Shown here one piece after another: positions 17,419 to 26,120 of a DNA stretch of 64,000 bases (position 1 is its first letter; the number at the start of each line of letters is the position of its first letter). The position numbers and the translations under genes were made by a program. Below the pieces are notes generated by a model. That model worked only from the letters and a program-made list of their open reading frames with translations, was not told the origin of the DNA and did no database searches. The stretch lies in contig NZ_RZRU01000001.1 of NCBI RefSeq assembly GCF_003997495.1, positions 186,001 to 250,000 of the forward strand. Direction: 5' to 3'. The stretch is from Mesorhizobium sp. M7A.F.Ca.US.008.03.1.1. GTDB taxonomy: Bacteria; Pseudomonadota; Alphaproteobacteria; Rhizobiales; Rhizobiaceae.

Positions 17419-18870
17419 ATGGCCACTTTACGGATGAGACAGCCGGCAGCCGCGGCGCCAGCCGATCGGTCGTTCTGGCTGCAGGACATCGCCGCTGCCC
17501 CGGCGACGCAACCCTTGGTCGGCGGCGAGCGGGCCGACGTGGTGATCGTCGGTGGCGGCTATACTGGGCTGTGGACGGCGTTGCGGATCCGCGATCTGGC
17601 TCCCGAGACCCGCGTTATGGTGCTTGAGGCGGATCACTGCGGCTCCGGCGCTTCCGGGCGCAATGGCGGACAGGTGCATTCCTGGTTCGCCGAGCTCGAT
17701 CAGATCAGCGCCGTTGTCGGTGAAGAAGAGGGGCGGGAGCTTTGCGCCGATAGCGTCGATGCCATCGCAGAGTTGGGGAAACTTCAGCGCGACGGCACGA
17801 TCGATATGGATCTTCGTCTCGACGGCTGGCTATGGACGGCCAGTTCCTCGGCCCAGGAGGGAGCCTGGAACCGCGCTGTCGCGATGACCGAGGCGGCCGG
17901 GGCCAATCGCTTCCGGCAGTTGACCGGCGAGGAGATCAAGCAGCGGACTGGGTCTTCCGCATCCTATACCGGCGTTGTCGAGCCGAATGCCGGGACCGTC
18001 CATCCAGCCAAGCTGGCCACCGGCCTGCGCGACCTGGCGATTGCTCGCGGGGTGGTCATCCATGAGCGCAGTCCCGTCACCGAAATCGTGCCCGGCAGGA
18101 CCTGCCTGGTCCGGACTGCGCAGGGCGAGGCGCGGGCCGAAAAGGTCGTGCTGGCGGCCAATGCGTGGTTGTCGGCGCTGCCCGAACTTCGACGGCATCT
18201 TTACGTGGTCGCAAGCCAGGTGGTCGCGACCGCGGAAATCCCTGACCTGCTCGACCGGATCGGCTGGCGCGACGGAGCCTCTATCTGCGACTCGCAGCGC
18301 CAGGTCCTCTACTACCAGCGCACCGCGAAGGGTCGGGTGGTCTTCGGCCGCGGCAGCGGCAACATCGCCTATGCCGGCAATTTCGGCCAGAGCTTCAACC
18401 GCAGCCCCCAACACGGACGGGAAAACATCCGCGAACTGGGCCGCGTCTACCCCGAACTGCAAGGGGTGCCGATTGACTATGATTGGGCAGGTCCGATCGA
18501 TTGTGTGCCGGAGCATGTTCCCGTCTTCGATCAATTGAAGGGTCATCCCAACATCGTCTTCGGCATGGGATACAACGGGACCGGCATTGCCCAGACCCCG
18601 ATCGGCGGCCGCATCCTGGCCAGCCTTGTGCTGGAACGGAAGGATCGCTGGAGCGGCAGTGGGCTGGTGGGGCTCGATCGGCGCAAGACGATGCCGCCAG
18701 AACCATTCCGCTATATCGGCGCCAAGCTTGTGCGCGCCGCGGTCGCGCGCCGAAACGACGCCGAGATCCGCGATGAGAAGCCCGGGATGCTGACCAAGTT
18801 ACTTTCGGAATGCGCGCCGGGAGGCGACAAGCCCGTTTGCCTGCACCGTCGTCGCGGCTCGCTGGAATAG
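17419..18870 (+). CDS. FAD-dependent oxidoreductase, DAO superfamily (PuuB/amadoriase-like)
   Basis: A 483-aa flavoprotein beginning 1 bp after the kinase stop. The FAD-binding fold is DVVIVGGGYTGLWTALRIRD near residues 40-60, followed by CGSGASGRNGGQVHSWF. The C-terminal part holds GMGYNGTGIAQTPIGGRILA. It resembles gamma-glutamylputrescine oxidase and related amine oxidases; fructosyl-amino-acid oxidases (SocD type) belong to the same superfamily. As last gene of the operon it may oxidise the freed amine or attack the Amadori compound directly. The last ~60 residues are less typical. Confidence 0.82.
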   Translation: MATLRMRQPAAAAPADRSFWLQDIAAAPATQPLVGGERADVVIVGGGYTGLWTALRIRDLAPETRVMVLEADHCGSGASGRNGGQVHSWFAELDQISAVVGEEEGRELCADSVDAIAELGKLQRDGTIDMDLRLDGWLWTASSSAQEGAWNRAVAMTEAAGANRFRQLTGEEIKQRTGSSASYTGVVEPNAGTVHPAKLATGLRDLAIARGVVIHERSPVTEIVPGRTCLVRTAQGEARAEKVVLAANAWLSALPELRRHLYVVASQVVATAEIPDLLDRIGWRDGASICDSQRQVLYYQRTAKGRVVFGRGSGNIAYAGNFGQSFNRSPQHGRENIRELGRVYPELQGVPIDYDWAGPIDCVPEHVPVFDQLKGHPNIVFGMGYNGTGIAQTPIGGRILASLVLERKDRWSGSGLVGLDRRKTMPPEPFRYIGAKLVRAAVARRNDAEIRDEKPGMLTKLLSECAPGGDKPVCLHRRRGSLE

Positions 18871-19162
18871 GCGCGCTACGCGAGCAACTTGCGGGTGATG
18901 AGGCAGAGCCTGGCGGACTGCGGGGCGCCGTCATCGGCGTTCGGCGCGGCGTCCAAGGTGGATACGAAAGCAGGAGCCATTTCGGCCACCGCGGCTGACC
19001 GGTCGAGGTGTTGGGCGCGAGCGTGCGACGTGTTTGGCCACCTAATCCCACGCTGGGCAACCCCAATAATGTGGGGTCGGTGGCTGCTCTGTTTCACAGG
19101 CGACGTGCTGAGCAAACTAGGATTGTCGCTCCGTTGACGGCCCTGGAAAGCTGTGCCGGAGC

Positions 19163-19465
19163 CTACGTCAACTCATAATAAAAATCACAGATCAGGTCCG
19201 CAACCTTTACCGCTTCAAAGTCCGTCATGTGGGCGGTCGTCTCGATGGCGACCGTTTCCATGTTGTCCTGGTCGGCAGCCAGAAGGTCCAAAATCTTGGC
19301 AAACTTGAACTTGAGCTCCCGGTCACCGTCGAATTCATCGAGCGTGACATGCAAAACGTTCAGGTTTGCATCTATCAATCGTGTCTGGATGGGGTCGGAT
19401 GATGCGGCCAAGGTGCGAACTGCTGCGAAAAAATGCTCGCGCGCATTGGCGTATTTGTCGTCCAT
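19163..19465 (-). CDS. Conserved-looking hypothetical protein, 100 aa
   Basis: I do not recognise the family. The protein is acidic, with no signal peptide or membrane helix, and appears mostly alpha-helical (AREHFFAAVRTLAAS, FKFAKILDLLAADQDN, DFEAVKVADLICDFYYEL). The even composition and the coding-like frame suggest a real gene. It starts with ATG preceded by a weak AAGG. No operon partner is evident. Confidence 0.5.
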   Translation of the reverse strand: MDDKYANAREHFFAAVRTLAASSDPIQTRLIDANLNVLHVTLDEFDGDRELKFKFAKILDLLAADQDNMETVAIETTAHMTDFEAVKVADLICDFYYELT

Positions 19466-19904
19466 TTTTGCAAACCTTATGGTCAGTTGATGCGCCCTGG
19501 ACGTGGGCGAGAGGTCGGGCTTTACGCTCTGGCTCGAACTGAGTCAAATTACCGGCGAGACGGTGGAACGGCGTTCCATGGACACGCTGGCTACCAGTCC
19601 GACAGCATTTCCTGGTGAAAGTCACCACTCTCGCCAAACCGGCGCCTGCCGAAGGGACCGAGGCCGAGGAATATCATCTGGGGGCGGAGCATCCACTAAT
19701 GCCTGGGTTTCGGCAATCCTGACGCTCTCTGAGCGTTTCCGGTTCCTGTGCTGCTGTAGCGCTCAAAACCAGGATTGATACTACCGGCAGCTTGCTTGCG
19801 AAGCCGGCCTTGCGAGTAAGCCGACACCCTGTCTTTTCCGAACGGTTCGCTCTTTCAAGACGATCTAACGGAGCAGGCCCTCGTCGTCGAACGCTCCCAG
19901 CCCT
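19466..19904. other. Intergenic, no gene recognised (439 bp)
   Basis: Nothing convincing on either strand. A small hairpin, ACGCTC-TCT-GAGCGT (19722-19736), is followed by only two T residues, so it is a poor terminator. Confidence 0.35.
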
Positions 19905-20573
19905 TCAACTTGGGCCCGGGAGCGTCATCTCTGGGGTTATTCCCGGCACCGCGAACTTCTCGCTACCCTTTCCCGCCCGCGTCAGGGCAGCCTTGCCGGC
20001 ACCGCGTCGCCTGTTCTCTGTAACTTGCTGCGCGTCCTCTTCGCGCCAAAGGCTTGGCAGATCACGATCAAGGATGTCCTCGATGTGCTTGGGATCGAAC
20101 ACGTGGACGGTCACGGCCTTGGATCGACCGCGCATCTTCACGGTGCGGGTGCCAATGCTTTGCAGCCGTCCGTCTTTCAGCCACTTGTGACGCTCACGCT
20201 AAGAGATCGCGAGGATGTCCTCGGCCTCGCGCGGCAGGACCGGGAGCACTTCGATGGTTTCCAGTATCTTGGCGGTCTTGTTCGAGGCGGCCTCGAACTC
20301 TTCGGCATCGTCTTCGCGCATCCGCAATGTCATGCAACCAGTCCCGGCTTTGATGTATTTCCTCACCGCCCATGGCAGGCGGGCACGTATTTCACGCTCG
20401 ATGCCTCTCGTGCGCACCGACGAGCCAAGCGACGCTGATTGCTGAAGTGGCCACTCGGCAATCCGCGACAACGAGGTGCTGATGCTTTGGCGAGAGCCAA
20501 GATCTCGAGCAGTCACAATAGCCGCAGCGATGCCGCCAAGAATCTTCCGGGTTCGCGCAAAACGCACCGGCAT
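19905..20573 (-). pseudogene. Excisionase-like DNA-binding protein gene with in-frame TAG
   Basis: The minus strand encodes REIRARLPWAVRKYIKAGTG..., then ILETIEVLPVLPREAEDILA and IS, then a TAG stop (about 20201-20199). The same frame continues RERHKWLKDGRLQSIGTRTV, then VFDPKHIEDILDRDLPSLW to a stop at 19905. The middle part looks like an excisionase/MerR-type helix-turn-helix (AEDILAIS-x-RERHKWLKDGRL), with TAG where a Glu (GAG) would fit. A single substitution explains the break. The upstream start (ATG at 20573) is uncertain, since the first ~75 residues resemble nothing. Likely a dead remnant of a mobile or plasmid-type gene. Confidence 0.5.
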
Positions 20574-20839
20574 CTGAGCTAGTCGCTTCCTTGTCGCACG
20601 GTTACTACCGCCAACGAGCCGGCCGGCAGGGCATTCATTCGAGAGAAAACAGCCGCTGGGGGCGGGCGTTCCAGCCGCTGTCCTTGGCAGGACCAATGCG
20701 TGTTCTCCGGCCAGACTTAGGCCCCAAAAGGGCTAGACCTAAATGCCTAAGGCGGAACGTTAAGCGCGGCTTTGTGTTCAAGTTGCCGGGCGGTGCGGGG
20801 CGGTGATCGTCATGGGCCGGACCCTACAGGAGAGCAGAT

Positions 20840-21139
20840 ATGAACATGCTTCTAAAGAACACCGCAGCTGCGATGTTGCTGTTGGCCGGGATCGGCTCAG
20901 CCGCCGCTGACGACATCATCATCCAGCCGGAACAAGACACTGTCATCCGGGAATATGTGAAGGAGCAGCGCCTTGCTTCGGTCAAGCTCCCCGGCGTGGA
21001 ACTGAATGTCGGGACAGCTCTGCCGGACACGGTTGAAATCCATGAGGTTCCCAACGTGAAATACCGCTATGTGGTGGTCGACAACCGCACGGTGCTGGTC
21101 GACCCGGGCACCCGGAAAATCATCAAGGTTTACGACTGA
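20840..21139 (+). CDS. DUF1236-type small secreted protein
   Basis: A 99-aa protein with a Sec signal peptide (MNMLLKNTAAAMLLLAGIGS, cleavage near AAA-DD). The body has the DUF1236 pattern: VIREYVKEQRLASVKLPG, VGTALPDTVEIHEVP, and YRYVVVDNRTVLVDPGTRKI. These proteins are common in rhizobia; their function is unknown. A clear AGGAGAG ribosome site precedes the ATG and a hairpin terminator follows the stop. Confidence 0.85.
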   Translation: MNMLLKNTAAAMLLLAGIGSAAADDIIIQPEQDTVIREYVKEQRLASVKLPGVELNVGTALPDTVEIHEVPNVKYRYVVVDNRTVLVDPGTRKIIKVYD

Positions 21140-21151
21140 ACGAACTAATCC

Positions 21152-21181
21152 AACCCCGCTGCCAGTGAGGTGGCGGGGTTT
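21152..21181 (+). terminator. Hairpin terminator after the DUF1236 gene
   Basis: AACCCCGC (21152-21159) pairs with GCGGGGTT (21173-21180) across a 13-base loop, followed by T and then G. The U-tract is short, but position and stem strength fit an intrinsic terminator. Confidence 0.6.
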
Positions 21182-21891
21182 GAGTCTACCAAATCTCAAC
21201 AATCCGGATGAAGATGATCAACCTTGAAGTCGTGACATCGCAAGCGCTCTGGCACGCCGTTTCGGCAAGAATGCGGTTTCCGAGACGAAACCTTCCAAAA
21301 GGTCTCGGGCTTTATGGGTGACGGTCGCGGCCAGGCAGAGTCTCCCGCTCAACGAGCCAGTCGAGAAGATCGAGGACTTTCAGGGCGCCCGACACCGGTA
21401 TTAACGGGGCTATTGGAGAGGCAAGCAAGTTACGAGAAGGGTACTGGCCAACTAGCTTCCGCCATAGTGCTTCCCGCATCAAAGGGCCGGACCACAACGC
21501 CGCATGTCGGCCTGGAGATTAGTTTCCTCTCGTTGTGAAGCAGGCGCGACAGCATCGACGGCCGGAAGTGAAGGCACGGTCGCGATGCGCGTTGTCGCGG
21601 ACGAGCGCGCCAGCAACTCGGCCTGCAAGCCGACACCACGGGGAACTAGTCGCTGGGTTGAAGCTTGGCGGGTGGGTCGGATCTGGACAGCCACGCCGGA
21701 GAGTTTGCCACTCATTGCGAATGGTTCGGCTCTGAGGTAACTTACACGTTCGGATGAGGAAGGTGCCTGCTGCCGCGACGGTTTTCACTGTGTTTTGTGT
21801 CGCTGTCTTGGCGGATTGTGAGTTCTTTACAGACCTTGATGCCGCAATCTGGGGAGCTTGCGGCGTCGATGTGGCGGTTAAGGCGGTTGCC
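21182..21891. other. Intergenic, no gene recognised (about 700 bp)
   Basis: No protein family or RNA gene seen. An inverted repeat CCGAGAC/GTCTCGG (21280-21286 and 21302-21308) lacks a T-run. The frame of the next gene is open from 21754, so the last 140 bp may be its leader or an N-terminal extension. Confidence 0.35.
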
Positions 21892-24441
21892 ATGCTCCGA
21901 CTTTGCGGATTGATCGCGGTCTTCCTCGTAGGGAGCCTGACGAGCTTCGCTGCGTCGGCCGATCGAAGGGTCGCCCTGGTGATCGGCAATTCTCAGTACC
22001 GCGAAATTCCCGCTCTCAAGAATCCTGACAAGGATGCCGAGGACGTATCCAGGACCTTTCGGTTGGCTGGTTTCGAAGTGTTCGTCGCCAAGGATCTCAC
22101 AAAGCTGCAGTTCGAGGCACAGTTCCGCAACTACCTCGCGGCGGCGGATGGCGCCGATCTGTCCGTCGTCTACTATTCAGGTCACGGCTTTCAGATTGGT
22201 GGCGAGAATTTCCTGATCCCCGTGGATGCCTCGCTGAAGGATGCGGCCGACATAGAGGTCCAGGCGGTCAAACTGGACGATGTCTTGCAGCAATTGCGCG
22301 CGAAATCGAAGATCCAGGTGATCATCCTCGATGCCTGCCGCAACAATCCATTTCCGCGCAAGGATTATTGGCTGAGGGACCAGCTGATCACGGCGGGCAA
22401 CACCGGCCTTGCACAAGTCAAAAGTTCCTTGAACACGCTGATTGCCTTTGCCACCGAGCCAGGGGCGGTCGCCTATGATGGAGCGGGAGACCTCAGCCCG
22501 TTTTCATCCGCATTCTCTCGTCGCGCGCTGGCGCCGAACCAGGAGATACGCACGGTCATGGCTGCGGTGCGCCGCGATGTGGTCAAGGCCACCGACGGCA
22601 AGCAGGTTCCGTGGGAAAACTCCTCGCTCATCGACGAGGTTGTCCTGATGCGCCGTACCAGCCGGCCCTCGCTGCCGCCAGTTCTGGAGAAAGTCGTGCC
22701 GTCGGGTGTCGGGCCTGTTGCCTTGGACCTGCCGGAACCGGTCGACGTCGACGGCGGATCAATCACCGTCAGCATCGAAAGGCCGCCTGCGCTCGGACGG
22801 CTGCTGCTGGACGGCAAGGCTGTCGCGGTGGGCGAACAGATCCAGGGTAAGGACCTGCCGGGCCTGAAGCTGGATGTGCCCAAGGGGGTCGGTGCGACGG
22901 AAGAGGTGGACATGCTGGCCTACGCCACCCATGACAACTGGGGTGGCGTAGGCCAGGGCATCATGGTGTTCCGTGTCAAAAACGGCCAGGGCGCCGATGG
23001 CGAACAGATCATGGCCTCGCTCGAGACCGAGCAGAAACAGCAGGTGCTGGAGCGGGGCATCCATATCACCGGCGCCGCCGAGGCGATCGAAAACCGGCAG
23101 GTCAGCGTCCCGGTGGGTGTCGGCCCGGTTCCGCTGAAGTTGGATTTTCCGACCAAGGATCCCGCGGTCAGCCTGAAACTCGCGAGGTATCCGGCAACGG
23201 GAACGCTGTCCCTGCCGGATCGTGCCCTGTCGCCAGAGTCGAGCGTGATGGCGGACGAGGTCGACCAACTCCGCTACGAGCCCCAGATCGGTGCCGCCGC
23301 GCCGGTCGAGGTCGGCTTCGAGATACGGGCCGAAAGCAGTTCGTCCAAGCCCGCCACCATGAAGCTGTCGCCAAGCGTCGATCCTTGCGACCAGGCCGCA
23401 GGCGAACCCCTCGATTTGCAAGGCATGGTCCCCGGCCTGCTGCCGAATGAAATCGGCGCGGCGGCTGTGACGGCCTGCGAGGCTGCGGCGAAGGCCTATC
23501 CCAATGTCGCCCGCTTCCGCTACCAACTCGGCCGAGCGCTGCTGGCGACCGGCAAGGTCGACCAGGCAAAGAAATCCATTCAGGAGGCGGCCGACAAGGG
23601 CCACGTCCGCGCTGTGTTCGAACTCGGCTACCTCAACGCAACGGGAACGGGAATGCCCAGCGACCGCAAGCAGGCCAACGCCTTCTACGCGGCGGCCTCC
23701 GATAAGGGCGATCCTTACGGGATGACGTCATGGGGCCGTGCCTTGTTCAATGGCTACGGGGTCGAACGCGACACCGGCAAGGGTCTGGACCTGCTGCTCA
23801 AGGGGGCGGCGATGGGGCATACCTATGCCATGAACGATCTCGCCGCGATCTTCACGGAAGGCCGCAACGGCGTGCCCGCCGATCCGGCCCGCGCCGTCGC
23901 CTTTTTGAAGGCAGGCGTCGAGCGGCAGGACATGTATTCGATGAACCTGCTCGGCGGTAATTACCTGGCCGGTGTGGGCGTCGAGAAGGATCCCGGGAAG
24001 GCGCAAGGGCTATTCCAAAAGGCTATGGATCTAGGCCAGCCATACGCTCCGGCCAACCTTGCGCGCATGTACCGGGATGGGGTTGGTGTCGAGCAAAACC
24101 TCGACGAAGCGCAAAGACTGTTCGAGCTGGCCACGGCACGCGGCGATCAGTCCGGCGCCTATGATCGCGCAGCGCTCGAAATGCAGAAGGGCGCCAATGC
24201 CGACCAGACGACAGCGGTGCGTTATCTGGCCTTCGCGGTCGCGCTTGATCTTCGCAAGGAATTGCCGGGCGCCCAGACGACGCTGACGAAATTCGCAGTG
24301 AAGACGAAAACGGCCGCGCTCAAGCAATTGCGCGGCGAACTCAAGTCGAAGATCCCGGCGAAGGGCTCGCTCGACGACCAACTGGCCGACGCGGCCAGAG
24401 CGGTCTGGGAGCAAGCCAATCCGCGCCGGGACTTGTTTTGA
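21892..24441 (+). CDS. Secreted caspase-like protein with C-terminal Sel1 repeats
   Basis: An 849-aa protein. After a signal peptide (MLRLCGLIAVFLVGSLTSFA) comes a caspase/metacaspase-like C14 domain: RRVALVIGNSQY, the catalytic His in YYSGHG (His98) and the catalytic Cys in DACRN (Cys149). A middle region (about 280-520) has two similar beta-rich segments containing GVGPVALDLP and GVGPVPLKLD. From about 560 to 790 there are Sel1/TPR-like helical repeats (AVFELGYLNATGTGMPSDRK, MYRDGVGVEQNLDEAQRLFE). It should act in the periplasm. ATG 21892 is chosen because the signal peptide starts there; the frame is open to 21754. It begins a run of envelope genes. Confidence 0.85.
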   Translation: MLRLCGLIAVFLVGSLTSFAASADRRVALVIGNSQYREIPALKNPDKDAEDVSRTFRLAGFEVFVAKDLTKLQFEAQFRNYLAAADGADLSVVYYSGHGFQIGGENFLIPVDASLKDAADIEVQAVKLDDVLQQLRAKSKIQVIILDACRNNPFPRKDYWLRDQLITAGNTGLAQVKSSLNTLIAFATEPGAVAYDGAGDLSPFSSAFSRRALAPNQEIRTVMAAVRRDVVKATDGKQVPWENSSLIDEVVLMRRTSRPSLPPVLEKVVPSGVGPVALDLPEPVDVDGGSITVSIERPPALGRLLLDGKAVAVGEQIQGKDLPGLKLDVPKGVGATEEVDMLAYATHDNWGGVGQGIMVFRVKNGQGADGEQIMASLETEQKQQVLERGIHITGAAEAIENRQVSVPVGVGPVPLKLDFPTKDPAVSLKLARYPATGTLSLPDRALSPESSVMADEVDQLRYEPQIGAAAPVEVGFEIRAESSSSKPATMKLSPSVDPCDQAAGEPLDLQGMVPGLLPNEIGAAAVTACEAAAKAYPNVARFRYQLGRALLATGKVDQAKKSIQEAADKGHVRAVFELGYLNATGTGMPSDRKQANAFYAAASDKGDPYGMTSWGRALFNGYGVERDTGKGLDLLLKGAAMGHTYAMNDLAAIFTEGRNGVPADPARAVAFLKAGVERQDMYSMNLLGGNYLAGVGVEKDPGKAQGLFQKAMDLGQPYAPANLARMYRDGVGVEQNLDEAQRLFELATARGDQSGAYDRAALEMQKGANADQTTAVRYLAFAVALDLRKELPGAQTTLTKFAVKTKTAALKQLRGELKSKIPAKGSLDDQLADAARAVWEQANPRRDLF

Positions 24442-24455
24442 TCCACAAGGAGGCA

Positions 24456-24764
24456 ATGGTGGGCAGGGCAGTGAAGCAGGCATTGATTGCGACCGTTCTA
24501 TCCGCAGCTCTGGCAGCGCTAACGGGCTGTATGTCCATCGCGCCCAAGGCCGAGCCGCCGCTGACGACGACGAAGCACAGGCCGAAGCTGGTTCGCACGA
24601 CGACCGCGCCACAGATCCGTCAGCAGAAGAAGGTCATCGCCAAGAAGGTGGTCAAGCCGGTTGAGGAAACCACTGTTCCCCCGCCTGTCGTTCCTACCGC
24701 TGGTGGCGGCGGAGGCGCTGGCGGGAGCGGCGGAGGCAGTAGCGGCGGCGGCTGGGGAGGTTGA
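24456..24764 (+). CDS. Small glycine-rich lipoprotein
   Basis: About 102 aa. A signal sequence leads to the lipobox LTGC, so Cys would be lipid-modified. After it come a Pro/Lys/Thr-rich stretch and a C-terminal tail made almost only of Gly and Ser. AAGGAGG (24447-24453) is very close to ATG 24456 and better placed for GTG 24459. It starts just after the caspase stop, so it is likely co-transcribed. Function unknown; possibly an outer-membrane anchored linker. Confidence 0.6.
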   Translation: MVGRAVKQALIATVLSAALAALTGCMSIAPKAEPPLTTTKHRPKLVRTTTAPQIRQQKKVIAKKVVKPVEETTVPPPVVPTAGGGGGAGGSGGGSSGGGWGG

Positions 24765-24792
24765 CCAAGTCTCGAGAGGGTCAGCGGTAGCT

Positions 24793-24811
24793 ACGACCAC
24801 GTTCTGGTCGT
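24793..24811. other. Small inverted repeat (hairpin)
   Basis: ACGACCA - CGTTC - TGGTCGT forms a 7-bp stem with a 5-base loop between the lipoprotein gene and the YceI-OmpA gene. There is no T-tract on either strand. It may be an RNA stabiliser or chance. Confidence 0.25.
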
Positions 24812-25012
24812 GGCAGAACCGACTCCTACAGCGTTCCACAAAGGCTTGGTCCGCTGCGATTGGGAACAGTAGACGAGTGGAGGGCACCAAGTTCTTCTCC
24901 GATTATCTGGCATTGTCCGGATTTCCGGGAGTTGCTCGCCAACCAGTCGCAAGTGCTCTATGCTCCCGCCAGGTGTCGTGTCGATACGGTGGTCCTGGGC
25001 AGGGGGCGTTCC

Positions 25013-26113
25013 ATGTTCGAAGTCGTCGCATTCTGGTGGGAGACGAGGCTGAAAGGCCCCGTCACCCGGGGTCTTGGCCCTGTCGTCGCGCTATCCGGCT
25101 TGCTGCTGTTCGGATCGCAAACCGCCAACGCCGTGCCGAACTGGACGCTTGATCCCACAGCTTCAGTCATCACCTACCAGTCGGTGAAGAAGAACACGAT
25201 CGTCGAGACAAACAAGATCAGGAACATCACCGGCACGCTCAGCTCGGCGGGTGATGCCAAGGTCACCTTCGACCTCAATTCGGTTGATACCGGCGTTGAC
25301 CTGCGCAATGTCCGCATGCGCTTCCTGTTTTTCGAGACATTCAAATACCCGACGGCCGAGCTGACAGCGAAGGTGGATCCCGCCGCATTCGCCGAACTCG
25401 CGACAAAGCGCAGGGTGAAATCAACGCTGCCTTTCCGTCTCAATCTGCACGGCGTCGACAAGGACCTCGAGGCCAGCATCGTCGTCACCATGATCAGCGA
25501 CACCATGGTGTCGGTCGCTTCGGAGGCTCCGGTCGCTGTCCATGTCGAGGAATTCGGCCTGCTGCCGAACGTCGACAAGCTCCAGCAGGCGGCCAACGTG
25601 ACCAACATCGTGCCCACCGCGTCGGTGTCGTTCGACTTCGTCTTCACCGCCGACGGCAGCAAGCCAGCCGCCACCCAAACCGCCGCGGCGAGTCCGGCCG
25701 ATGTCGGCCCGGTTGCCACCGATGCCGCGAAGGCGAACTTCAGCGACGAGGAATGCCTGAACAGGTTCGCCGTGCTCTCGCGCACCGGCGCCATCTACTT
25801 CCGGCCGGCCAGCGCGCGGCTCGATGCGAAGAGCCGGCCGTTGCTGACGGAGGTCGAAGGTGTCGTCGGCAAATGCCCAAGCCTGAAGGTCGAGGTCTCC
25901 GGCTATACCGATTCCGATGGTTCGCCGGATGCAAACAAGCAACTGTCGGAGCGGCGCGCTCAGGCGGTTGCCGACGCCCTGATTGCCGCGGGCATTCCGC
26001 GCAACCAGATCAGTGCCGCCGGCTATGGCGAGGAGCGACCGGTTGCCGCCAACGATTCGCCCAAGAACAAGGCGCTCAATCGGCGGATCGAGTTTTCCGC
26101 TACCAAGCTCTGA
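25013..26113 (+). CDS. YceI-like/OmpA fusion protein, periplasmic
   Basis: A 366-aa secreted protein. A signal-like segment (LGPVVALSGLLLFGSQTANA) is followed by a YceI-like lipocalin fold: NWTLDPTASVITYQSVKKN, the FDLNSVDTGVDLRNVRMR segment and FRLNLHGVDKDLEA. A linker rich in Ala/Pro leads to an OmpA C-terminal domain (AIYFRPASARLDAKSRPLL, VSGYTDSDGSPDANKQLSER) with the usual peptidoglycan-binding Asp and Arg. The YceI fold binds lipids in known members; OmpA would tether it to the cell wall. ATG 25013 has an AGGGGG upstream. The next caspase gene follows after 7 bp. Confidence 0.8.
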   Translation: MFEVVAFWWETRLKGPVTRGLGPVVALSGLLLFGSQTANAVPNWTLDPTASVITYQSVKKNTIVETNKIRNITGTLSSAGDAKVTFDLNSVDTGVDLRNVRMRFLFFETFKYPTAELTAKVDPAAFAELATKRRVKSTLPFRLNLHGVDKDLEASIVVTMISDTMVSVASEAPVAVHVEEFGLLPNVDKLQQAANVTNIVPTASVSFDFVFTADGSKPAATQTAAASPADVGPVATDAAKANFSDEECLNRFAVLSRTGAIYFRPASARLDAKSRPLLTEVEGVVGKCPSLKVEVSGYTDSDGSPDANKQLSERRAQAVADALIAAGIPRNQISAAGYGEERPVAANDSPKNKALNRRIEFSATKL

Positions 26114-26120
26114 GGTTGCG

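Noticed and set aside
24793..24811. Intrinsic terminator between the lipoprotein and YceI-OmpA genes
   Set aside because: Stem is good but there is no T-tract on either strand; kept only as a hairpin.
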